Positions 1 to 8,446 of a stretch of 10,721 bases of DNA are shown here, piece by piece. A program made the position numbers and the translations under genes. Within the stretch, counting starts at the first letter, position 1. Each line of letters opens with the position of its first letter. Below the pieces are notes generated by a model that ran no database searches, was not told the DNA's origin, and saw nothing but the letters and a program-made list of their open reading frames with translations. This stretch comes from Lunasporangiospora selenospora (taxonomy: Eukaryota; Mortierellomycota; Mortierellomycetes; Mortierellales; Mortierellaceae). The DNA lies in the NCBI GenBank assembly GCA_015680635.1, contig JAABOA010000395.1, positions 1 to 10,721 on the forward strand, read 5' to 3'.

Positions 1-366
1 TCTGAATTACTCCATTGTCTTCAGGCATCCTTCTTGAATTCGTTCTGATTTCATCAGCGCTTCATACTATTTGCCAACTATTGGGAGGTTCTTCTTCCCT
101 TTCCGCACTCGTACCCCGTCCTTTCAGAAAAAAACTCTTCGCTTGAGCCCAGTCCAGGCCTCTAGTCAAAAGGGTTTTTTTAGTCCTTGTGCCCAGTCCG
201 TCCAGCCTGCACGCAAGGAACATTTTTTTGGTCGCTCTTGCTCTGTCCGCGCAAGTCTGATCCCCATCCTCCGTCTATCTACCTCTCCTCGCCTCCTCGC
301 CTCGTCGTCACTCCCCTACTTTTCTCTTTGCCAGTTTCCATCCTTTCTCGCACCCTCTTTCTCGCC
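1..366 (+). promoter_or_regulatory. CT-rich promoter and 5' leader of the ornithine decarboxylase gene
   Basis: No coding region is supported here. The plus strand is strongly pyrimidine-rich, especially from about 240 to 365, a common feature of fungal promoters and transcription start regions. No ATG occurs in these 366 bases, so the first ATG of the leader is the decarboxylase start at 367 and no ATG-initiated upstream ORF is possible within the window. Two open frames begin only at TTG codons (71 and 187) and look fortuitous. No clear TATA box was seen. The transcription start cannot be placed from sequence alone. Confidence 0.5.
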
Positions 367-1957
367 ATGATCGACATTTCTCTCCAGCAGGACCAGTATG
401 AGGTCGTCCCCACCTTGGTCCAGCCTACCCTTGTCGAGGTTCTCAAGTCTCGTGTCAAGGCCGAGATGACCCGTGAGGCCCAGTTGCCCGAGGTCCATAC
501 CGAGTCGATTGACCAGATGCTCCGTGCCCACCTTGCCTCGTTCAACCCCGAGTCGGAAGACGCTGAGGCTGAGAATGCATTCTACGTTGCTGATCTGGGT
601 GAGGTCTATCGCCAGCACCTTCGATGGAAGGCTCTCTTGCCCCGTATCGAACCCTTCTTTGGTAGGTGAAAATCCTTTTTCTTGATCTTCCCCCTGGCCC
701 CTGGCCTCTGTTCCCCAAGGTTTTACGTCCACGACCTTGTTCTTCCCCTATCTGCGACACGTCTCTTTGAGTGGTTGTCGGGTGTGCGGAGATAATCGCT
801 GTCGAGGCCCCGATCCGGTTTTCATTGCCCAGTCACTGACCCGCTGTGTTTCTGCTTTCCTCCTTGACCGCTGATTAGCCATGAAGTGCAACCCAGACCC
901 GATGGTGATGCGTCTTCTCGCCTCGCTCGGCGCGGGCTTTGACTGTGCTTCCAAGAACGAGATCCAGTCGGTCCTCGAGATGGGTGTTGACCCCACACGC
1001 ATCATCTATGCCAACCCATGCAAGCAAAACTCGTTTGTCAAGTATGCCTATGCGAACAATGTTCGTATGATGACCTTTGACAATGCTGAGGAGCTGCACA
1101 AGATCAAGCGCTTCCACCCCACCGCTCAGTTGGTCCTCCGTATCTTGACTGACGACTCCAAGTCGCTCTGCAAGCTGGGTCTTAAGTTTGGTGCACCTTT
1201 GGACACGACTGCATTCCTGCTCAGGACTGCTCAGGAATTGGGTTTGGACGTCATTGGAGTCTCTTTCCACGTTGGATCTGGCTGCTTCGACGCCAATGCC
1301 TTTGGTGAGGCCGTGATCCGCGCCCGCCGCGTCTTTGACCAGGCCAAGGACTATGGTTTTGATTTCAAGTTCTTGGACGTTGGTGGTGGTTTCCCCTCGG
1401 CTCACATTACTGAGGGTATCACCTTCGAGAAGGTTGCTACCATCCTTGGTTCGACCGTTGACGCGTTGTTTGGCCCTGATGTTCGTGTTATTGCCGAGCC
1501 CGGCCGTTACTATGTCGGTTCGGCCTTCACTCTCGCAACCCAGGTCATTGCTCGTCGCACCATTCTCCGGAATGAGACTGAGGCTCTTGTTGCGGCCCAG
1601 AGTGAGCATCCAGCCCACATGTACTACATCAACGACGGCATGTATGGTTCGTTCAACTGCATTATGTTTGACCACCAGGCTTGTGAGCCCAAGGTTCTCC
1701 TCAAGGACGGAGGTTATACCTACCAGCAGCGCTTGACCTCGGAGCCTCACGGCTGGGCCTCGGTTTGGGGACCTACCTGTGACAGCATCGACTGCGTCTC
1801 GCCCAAGTCGAGCCTTCCCCTTATGGAGACCGGAGACTGGCTCTACTTTGACAATATGGGTGCCTACACCATCACGGCCGCCAGTCAGTTCAATGGTTTC
1901 CGTAGGAGCGAGATCCTCTACACCACCACCGAGCCCGAAGTGTCCCTTCACTTTTAA
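367..1957 (+). CDS. Ornithine decarboxylase (two exons, complete)
   Basis: This enzyme decarboxylates ornithine to putrescine in the cytosol, using pyridoxal phosphate (PLP), and is the committed step of polyamine synthesis. Exons are 367-661 and 879-1957, giving 457 residues; the yeast enzyme is of similar length. Joining the exons rebuilds the PLP-lysine motif A-M-K-C-N-P-D (Lys101). Other fold-type III marks follow: HVGSGC (His229), GGGFP (267-271), EPGRYY (305-310), WGPTCDSID (catalytic Cys399, Asp400) and YFDNMGAYT (Tyr428). The conserved FNGF lies near the C-terminus. The N-terminus is about 30 residues longer than in the mouse enzyme. There is no long C-terminal tail like the mouse degron, so turnover would need another signal. 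The start is the first ATG of the transcript. It is convergent with the potassium channel gene downstream. The family assignment is very secure; close paralogues such as antizyme inhibitors lack these catalytic residues. Confidence 0.96.
662..878 (+). other. Intron of the ornithine decarboxylase gene (217 nt)
   Basis: The donor is GTAGGT at 662 and the acceptor ends TTAG at 878. A CTGAC branch-site candidate lies at 836-840. The intron interrupts the codon just before the PLP-lysine motif: exon 1 ends in one base (G) and exon 2 supplies CC, restoring an Ala codon. Reading straight through hits a stop at 667-669, so retention would truncate the protein before the active site. Confidence 0.92.
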
Positions 1958-2475
1958 AGGGCAAATATCGGTAACCAAAGCACAAGAAGAAGGAGGCCAC
2001 AAGGAAAGAAATTTTGTGGAGAAAAGCACAAGGACGTAAAAAACAAGTTGCCTTTTCTCCCTTTTCTTTCCAAGTGTCTCTTTTTTTAGTATTTCTCTTG
2101 CTCTTCAGCCCACACCTTGGCAATAACAAGGACAGTTGTTGTTTTTTATGTGGATCTCAGTGAATCTAGTCAAGATTGTGTTCTTTTTTTTTCTTTTTTT
2201 CTATTCTTTTTCAAAACTGCTTTAGAGCAGTCGTTACCAATTGTCATTCCATCTGGATGAAAGATGTAATAAAAAAAGATGAAGAAAAAAACTTTGTGGT
2301 TCGCTGAATAACTTTTTTTTTTAATGAGGGATTGGGGAGGTATCAGAACATTTAGAAAAGTTGGCACGGTTATGAAATATGGGAAACATTTGACCATCCT
2401 CCAATTGAAGGAATGTAGATGAGTAGTATTATTCTATTAGACTATGGTACACAAACAAACACCCAGGAATGTCTC
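1958..2475. other. Convergent intergenic region holding two 3' UTRs
   Basis: This is the 518-base gap between the decarboxylase stop and the channel stop, both genes pointing inward. It is AT-rich, with several runs of seven to nine T or A, and carries no convincing coding region. An AATAAA hexamer on the plus strand at 2268-2273, 311 bases past the decarboxylase stop, is a candidate polyadenylation signal. On the minus strand only weaker AATAGA/AATAAT-like hexamers are seen soon after the channel stop, around 2427-2440. Confidence 0.55.
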
Positions 2476-5400
2476 TCAAGACTTGAGAACATAGACCATA
2501 TCTGTGGCCTTGAGTAGAATCCCCGGTAATGGATTCGTAAACACAAACGGAAGCATGTTGTTCAGCTCTTGGTCTCGCTGCCGGTAAAGTCCCAAGGGCA
2601 CGATCCCATAGGTTAGGGCCAACATCTGGAACAACTTTAGGAACGACTGTCCCACAAACGGACGTGGGATCGGGATTAAACAAATGCTGGAACAGTCAAT
2701 TCCCAACATCTGGTCAATCTCGATCGCTTGCTTGAGTCGAACTCCACAACAGAGTTTGATCAGGTCCAGAATATGTCGTTTCGAGTACGATTGAAAGAGG
2801 ACATTGTCGATCAGGGTACTCACCAACACTTGGCCAGATGCAAAGAGTGGAGTCATCATGAAGCCTGTTGTCCCACTTCCGCCACTTCCGATGCTGTTAC
2901 TGCCATTGCCACTACTACTTCCGCGGTTGGTGGCCATATGGACATTACTGAAGCCGTTTGAATTTTTGCCGCTGGTGCCGCTTGGGAGTTCTCGCACAGG
3001 TAACGCTCGGCCATAATCTAACAACGTTTGTCGCGTGGGAGTCATTGTCCAGTCTCTCATGCTCAGGAACCGAATATTGCTCCTCTCGTCTGTAGCGGTC
3101 CAATTAAAACAATCAGTACACATAAAAATATCACAACCAGCGTGTCTAGACTTTTTCAGAGCAGTATCTCGCCAAAACAACAACAACAACAAAAAACTTA
3201 CAGATATCAACAACGATATGTTGACGACCCAGCAGATCTCGTTGCTGTAGAGTCTGGTAAATCATATGGTGCGACATAATGGCTGTGCTGTCCGCAAATT
3301 CATCGCGGTCAAGTCCTTTTGCTATATGCGACATGATCACGATCTTGGATGCCCCAAGAATTCCGGCCCGGACCAAATCCCGTTGCCGCCGACAGTTGCC
3401 CTATTTTCCCCCCCAAAATGAATCCAGGTCAAAAGAAAGAAAAGAAGCAAGTAAGCGTCAGGAACAAAACGGTTTGGTCCTTACCACCTGTCTCTAAAGG
3501 GAGCGCTCAAGATACTTACAGATACCCAGTGGACCCTTGGGAAGGCTAGGACGGCATCCCAGTTGTCTCCATTCAATGGCTCTTCATGCGAGATACTCTT
3601 CCCAATACTGCACCTCTTCTCACAAGGCAGCCCTTGGTCAAATGGACCACTACCACTATCACTTTTACCACTGTTGTCTCCTGCACTACTTGACTCTGCC
3701 AAGTTCGTCTCCAATGGATTCTTGGTCAAAACCACAATCGTCTTGATATCCTCGGGTCGAATCTGCGCCAGCCTCAGTGTAGCCAAGAACCGATACAGGG
3801 TTTCTCCTGCATTTGCACACACCAGGATATGGCCTTCAAGACTCGAGAGGTCTTCTCGGATTAATGGTTTGATCGACTCTGGAGGCTGGATTAACAGATG
3901 ACACAAAGGTAAATCTTGGGCTTCAGAACGCGTGACAGAAGCTTGGCCAATATATGTAGTCTCGTCCAAAGGCTGGAAGGCTCCTAGAACCGAGGTCAGG
4001 CCATGAATATGTTGGTTCGATGGGTGCTCTTTAGATAATCTGGGCTCATTTTCTGACCCTGACGATGTTGCTTCAATCGTGTTAGTCGTCAATGGAACAT
4101 CTCTTGTACGAGGTAGAAATGGGCCGAACACGAGTTTCCCACGATGTGGCTCCTGCTGCTGATGCATCTGTTCGTCTTTGCTTGCAGGGGCGGCGTCGAC
4201 TAGCATTGACTTCTTCTCTCTGGTGCTGTCGTCCTGGGTATCGTCTACCCCTGCATCATTATTGTACGCGGCAGCGGCAGCGGCGGCATTGCGGTCAAAG
4301 TTAGACGGGTAAAACTCAGTATCCCTATCCTGTTGTGAGAGATGCCGGTCAGCCGTAGACCGAACCATCCCAGCACTCTGCGAATGCTGATGCTGGGAAG
4401 ATGGATGGACCTGAGGCGGGTGCGAAAGTAAGCCACTCTGCGTTCCTCTGCCTCCTCGCAAGTCGTCGGCTGTTGAAATGTCATCTTTGGACTGGGCGGA
4501 CAACTTTTCTTTTTCGTTTTCTAGCGTCCCGTCTGAGCGCTGGCTAACGTCTTTTAGACTCGTGTGACCTTGACTACTGCGACCACTCTTTTTCTTTTTT
4601 AGATCACTATCACTGGCAATGCCTGCGGCATCGTTTGGGGCGTCGGTCAGATCCTCGTCATTGCTCTCGTCACTTTCATCGTCACTCTCGTTGTCATCAT
4701 ACAGAGCCACATTCCATGCTGGTCGCTTATAGGAACTCTGTGGTTGAGTTCTAGGTCGATAGCTTCCAGCTCGAGACCCGGGCGGACTTGAGATAGGATG
4801 TGATCTTTGGTCAGCGTGAATCCCGTCTTCCTGAAGCGGTCCGTCAGGAAATCTAGGCCAGCTGCTTGTAGGGGATGCTGGACTCTTGTACGAATGACCA
4901 ACATTCGCCCCACAGGCAAATCCTGTCTGCCTCGAAAGTGTTGGGATCACCAAATGGCTACTCATCTCCCTGCCCGCATGTTGTCGGTTTTGCTTTCCAC
5001 ATTTACGCTGCTCTGCCCTCCGGCGTGCTGCTGCCCTTGCCTCAGCTCTAGACTCGCGAAGACTAAAGTACATCTCCATGGCTTTTAAAAAATCGGCCTT
5101 GCAGTTGTCTAGATAGCCACGCTCATCACGCATGAGTCGCTCATACTGTTCAGTCGTGAATCGATTGATTGCATCGATATCCCTTGGCGACTGGGCAACG
5201 TAGATGAGTTGGTCTTGATGAGTTAGTCGATAGCTGTTACCGGGATTCAGGATCAGATGGTATCGATCATCAGGTTTCTGACTGTCCTTGTGTGGGATCC
5301 ATGAGCTAGATCCTCGACGAGGCAGAGTCTTTGAACGAAGAACACGGTCCTGGGAAGGAAAGGACTTTTGTCGTTGTTGATAGAGTTGTCGAGATGTGAG

Positions 5401-8308
5401 GGGCTCGTTCATGCAGGATGCTTCAGCGGCCGCGGTCTCCAAGAAAATATCAACACCAATCAATACCGACTGGAATTCCTGAAAGACAAAGAAGGCCGCC
5501 TGTGCAAATGTCCAGCCAACAAAGACCTCTGGGACGGGACCAACATAGAGTTCATTGCCTGTTCCATCTCCGTATTGAGCCTGCCACCCTTCGTCATAAC
5601 TATTAGCCGGCTCTGAAGGGTGAAGGAGATTCAGAATCAAGGTAGAGGTACCTTGGTGTCGACAGTTGTATGCGAGTAGGAGCTGTTTAACGTCACTGAT
5701 ACACATTGACTGCTCAACAATGCCCCATTGAAAGGATTCGGTTTCCGGTAGAGTGTTGTAGGTAAAAATCCTTGTGCTGGGAGCATAAAGATGAACTGAC
5801 CATGCCAAGAGTGTTGTCATTGTATCCTGAGACTCCATGTCGGGAGAAGACCGATCTACAGAGACAGATATTTTTTTAGTACGATGATTAGTGTTGATTT
5901 TGTATCCCAGCGTGCCTGAGATACGAGTCCTTGTTCAAGATGGTGTACCTGGTATGATAAACACAGCACTGGCACCTTTGGCTTGACAGCGCTTTAGATC
6001 TGACTCGTCAAGTCCATTTCCGACCAGCATTGAGGCTCTATTCTTGTGCATCGGCATATCCAACAACGTTTTGACATCTCGTGATGGCTTATCCTTGGAC
6101 AAGAAGACAACCCGTACATCGGTGTCTGAGAATTCCTACAATATTATTTTCCATATTTTGGTTAGGGGGACGTCTTGTCTTGGATGAGGTACCCGAGTCA
6201 TGAGGCACTAAATAAACCATATCTCTCTGGTACCTTATTGAAGAAACCATTCAACATGTCTCCCACGCGTCTGGCACTTTGAAAGTCGCCAATCATAATC
6301 AAATAGGGTTTCAGCGCTCCATTAGCATATTTGCTCTGGATATACGACCCTCCTCCTGACCGGGTCACCTTCAATGTCTCGATCGTTCCGGCGATGAGTC
6401 CCGGGATAATGGCAAGGGCAACAATGATGAAGATCAACACTACAATCTGGCCCTCAAAGGACTTTGGGGTGATATCTCCATATCCAACTGTGGATGCTGT
6501 GATCAGGATAAAATAGAACGCATCCCAAATTGTGTGTGGTGACTCTGTTGGTGGAGCAAACATGGTTTCGCAGTACAGGAAGGCGGCCATGCCATTGTAG
6601 AGGATAGCTACAAGGTAGGCCACTAATGCAATAAGTTTTGCCTTTACAGGATCAAATGGTTGGTCTACATTAATATAGAATCCGAAACAGAGAAGGGATG
6701 AGTGGTTGAACTGGGCTGTACAAGGCTCTTACACGGTTTTTCGATACATTCACATACCTGAAATACCAATATCTACGCCAATGCTTAGTGCACGTTGAAG
6801 TCGCGAAATAACACTCCAGCTCCTAAGAAAGTAAGGCACGTAGAGCCATTGTCCATTGGGCAAAAACGCACCCGAGACCAAGAACGGGATTGCAGTGACG
6901 GCATCTAACAGAGTTTGAAGTGAAAAGATAAACCGCCATCTACAACAATGACACAAGACATTTAAGCATTTACCCGAGCAGAGAAGAGGGAGAAAGAGAG
7001 AGAGGACAGAGAAAAGTTAGAAGAGTCCACCTAGTTGTGTCGGAGAGACGGTCTATTCAAACAACGTCCACACTAAAGGAGGCGGAGAAATAAACAAATG
7101 ATTACTTGCTGTCTGCAAAGATAAACCGAATGAGTGCCGACATGACGTTCCAGCTACTCATGGCGACAGCAATGATCCAAATCGCCTTGGGTCGGGGGAC
7201 AAAGAGCCAGTTTGGATTTGGATAAGGCGTCGAGTCCTTGTTAACCAGATACTGAGCCTCAGCCAGATATAGAACACAGAATAGAACGTCAACCACCAGG
7301 TCCATCATGATCTACATGTGTAAAAGTAAATAACAAAAGGGTTAATCTTGTACCAATCGAATTCCATTCCCCTATTCCCCACTTTTCCTTCTCTCATTTT
7401 GTTTGTCGTCTTCAGTCCGAGTCTAGGGATCTTACAAAGAAGATGGTGCGCGCCTTTGAGTGGAGCAGGGCCATCGCTCTGGCCTTGTAGACATCGTAGT
7501 CGATACCAAGCCGGATCGAGCTCACAAAGTTGTGAATGTCACTCTTCCTACAACCAGTCGAAAAGGAGCACGAGACAATTGGAAGAAAAGGGATAAGCAA
7601 CACGTAATGCATGCTGAAGCGAGAGAGCAAGGTCCACATGGTCCTCACCCCACACACACACACACCCAGGCAGTTGTGTATCTCCCTCCCTGCAGTAAAG
7701 AGAGGAGCAGGGGCTTGGGCAAGGTCAAAAGAGGGGCGAGACTGCTGATTCGGGGCCTGCTATTGACCAAAGAAGGTTTCTCGGTCATTTCCCTCCCCTG
7801 AGCAGGGGCCTTTTGTTCAAGCAGTTCACCTGCCACCTCTCCCGCCAACCGAGCTCGTGTTCAGCCTGCAACTTGCCTTTTCTCAGCAGACTGGAGTCGA
7901 AACGTCGATCGGATGGCATTGTACGAGCTGTCAGTACGAGAGCTGATCAAACGAATGGGACCATTCCCGCGAATCTTGCGAGCCTCTTGAACATCCTCCA
8001 TGCTAGTAGTTAAAAAGCAAACACATCAGCAATAGTTTGTATGGCACTGCATGTCATGAGCAGCCATCCTATGCCATTCTCACATCTACCTGTTATCGAG
8101 AGAGTCCCAAATAAAGCCCTGGTCGATTCATGTGATGGGCTGCATAGCGGTTAAGTCGCTGGGCCCAAGTCAGCGAGGGCTGGTCATTCTCAGGTCGAGT
8201 CTCTGCGGTTCTCGAGGTCGAGCCTACAGCTGTAGCTGTCGATGCCGTTGAAGGGATCTCTTCGAGACCGAAGGTGGCCCCTGATACAGGTGGGCGAGAA
8301 TTGGACAT
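2476..8308 (-). CDS. BK/Slo-type potassium channel with two RCK domains (ten exons)
   Basis: This is a tetrameric membrane K+ channel opened through cytosolic RCK domains. Exons (minus strand): 8308-8090, 8002-7877, 7547-7436, 7311-7106, 6939-6758, 6664-6234, 6135-5949, 5855-3520, 3400-3202 and 3089-2476. All junctions keep frame except for one base within exon 1. The product is about 1,536 residues; human BK has about 1,110-1,240. S1 lies near 149-172, S2 195-217, S3 222-247, S4 253-275 (Arg260, 267, 270), S5 287-312, pore filter TVGYGD 340-345, S6 354-376. RCK1 spans about 400-715 and RCK2 about 1157-1536. BK-family signatures include VGYGD, LNPGN (690-694), EGHILVC (1161-1167) and FASGQVLVSTLIDN in the tail. 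The cytosolic N-terminus of about 148 residues has no hydrophobic S0. The conserved core makes BK/Slo the best call over bacterial Kch or Slo2; the exact ligand is unknown. Confidence 0.9.
2863..2982 (-). other. Ser/Gly/Asn-rich insert in RCK2 next to the calcium-bowl position
   Basis: This part of the last channel exon codes about residues 1369-1408, dominated by Gly, Ser and Asn. It lies between a stretch aligning with the human V-N-D-S-N-V-Q-F-L region (here Y-E-R-S-N-I-R-F-L, 1333-1341) and the conserved F-A-S-G-Q-V-L-V. In BK this interval holds the calcium bowl, an Asp run; here the residues after FL are S-M-R-D-W-T-M-T and only one Asp is present. The insert looks like a flexible loop. 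Confidence 0.7.
3177..3192. repeat. CAA trinucleotide tract in a channel intron
   Basis: About five CAA units lie just inside the intron at 3090-3201 (minus strand). In the sense strand they form a GTT/T-rich stretch immediately after the GTAAGT donor, which may assist splice-site recognition. Otherwise it is an ordinary microsatellite. Confidence 0.7.
4024..4971 (-). other. Long disordered insert between RCK1 and RCK2 of the channel
   Basis: This part of the 2,336-nt exon encodes about residues 783-1098. It is rich in Ser, Gln, His, Asp and Pro, with no hydrophobic segment or recognisable domain. It holds an acidic patch (874-892, mostly Asp/Glu/Ser, coded at 4642-4698) followed closely by a K-K-K-K run, and a seven-alanine run coded at 4267-4287. 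An Arg/Ala-rich likely helix (about 754-773) precedes it. In animal BK channels the RCK1-RCK2 linker is much shorter. The frame stays open throughout and joins cleanly to recognisable RCK sequence on both sides, so it is coding rather than a retained intron. It could serve for phosphorylation or partner binding; this is inference. Confidence 0.8.
4267..4287 (-). repeat. Short GCN repeat coding seven alanines
   Basis: Mixed GCC/GCT/GCG-type alanine codons lie within the disordered insert of the channel. It is a small in-frame homopolymer tract that could vary in length between strains. Confidence 0.7.
6234..7311 (-). other. Membrane and pore module of the channel gene (three exons)
   Basis: The exons at 7311-7106, 6939-6758 and 6664-6234 encode S1 to S6 and the first strand of RCK1. 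S1 includes D-L-V-V-D-V-L-F-C-V. S2 is followed by the BK-like I-R-F-I-F-A-D. S4 carries only three spaced arginines (260, 267, 270), so any voltage sensing is likely weak, as in BK. The pore helix ends ITASTVGYGD, a K+-selective filter. S6 has a P-G pair (369-370), a possible gating hinge. Introns of 166 and 93 nt separate the exons. RCK1 begins with K-P-Y-L-I-M-I-G-D, but the Rossmann nucleotide motif is not classical, as in BK. Confidence 0.88.
7548..7876 (-). other. GC-AG intron of the channel gene (329 nt)
   Basis: The upstream exon ends AAAAG and the intron opens GCAAGT, matching the strict consensus of the rare GC-AG class. The acceptor is TTGTAG before 7547. Splicing joins E-K-R to K-S-D in frame; the nearest GT alternative (GTTGCA) would give an immediate stop. 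It is by far the longest intron of this gene; the others are 87-166 nt. It contains a CA repeat and a short inverted repeat described separately. Confidence 0.75.
7651..7665. repeat. CA dinucleotide microsatellite
   Basis: Seven CA units lie inside the 329-nt GC-AG intron of the channel gene (TG repeat in the sense strand). No function can be assigned; it is a candidate polymorphic marker. Confidence 0.85.
8090..8308 (-). other. First exon of the channel gene, with an apparent one-base frame change
   Basis: From the ATG at 8308 an open frame runs 71 codons, is low-complexity Ser/Thr/Ala at first, then reads L-T-W-A-Q-R-L-N-R-Y and ends in TAA. The next exon requires two bases left over at the donor (AACAG then GTAGAT, intron from 8089). 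The one-base-shifted frame across 8118-8090 reads F-I-W-D-S-L-D-N and provides exactly that phase. Three models fit: a one-base insertion near 8116-8119 (sequence error or real mutation), a cryptic intron ending at the CAG at 8119-8121 (for example 8287-8119), or a weak GC donor near 8117. The ATG lies only a few bases from a C-run on this strand, so the true start might be elsewhere. Confidence 0.6.
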
Positions 8309-8446
8309 GGATGGGGGGGGGGGGGAATTGTTTTTGTTTATTTCAAGAAAACGTTGTGAATATCATGTAGGATATCAACTGAACGGGCGGTATTCCCTTT
8401 TAGTTTGGATGCATCTCGCTCTTTAGTTTAATTTGGCCATTGACAG
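8309..8446. other. Short gap with a 13-G homopolymer between channel start and anoctamin remnant
   Basis: Only 138 bases separate the channel start codon (minus) from the anoctamin exon (plus). A run of 13 G occupies 8313-8325, directly against the channel ATG; on the channel transcript it would be a C-run 4 bases upstream of the start codon. The part next to the anoctamin exon is T-rich and ends TTGACAG at 8446, looking like the 3' end of an intron, with TTAAT around 8427-8431 as a possible branch site. No normal promoter for the channel can be separated from this intron-like sequence. Confidence 0.6.

Noticed and set aside
71-669. Open frames from TTG codons at 71 and 187, the second in frame with the decarboxylase
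   Set aside because: Neither has an ATG, and the leader contains none before 367; eukaryotic initiation at TTG is not expected. The second simply extends the true exon backward through a CT-rich leader.
875-2029. A 384-codon open frame on the minus strand opposite ornithine decarboxylase
   Set aside because: It mirrors a highly biased coding sequence on the other strand, shows no recognisable domain, and its sense-strand partner is a certain enzyme gene. It is best explained as a compositional shadow.
2728-3279. Plus-strand open frames opposite the channel's last exons as missing anoctamin exons
   Set aside because: Their translations lack membrane helices and family motifs, and they mirror channel coding sequence; they do not supply the missing anoctamin TM1-TM7.
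7460-7801. A 113-codon plus-strand open frame in the channel region
   Set aside because: It starts at a non-initiator-like position, crosses the CA repeat and a channel exon in antisense, and has no recognisable domain.
7795-7808. Inverted repeat as a bacterial-type terminator
   Set aside because: The window is clearly eukaryotic with spliced genes, and the palindrome sits inside an intron; at most it is an RNA hairpin affecting splicing.
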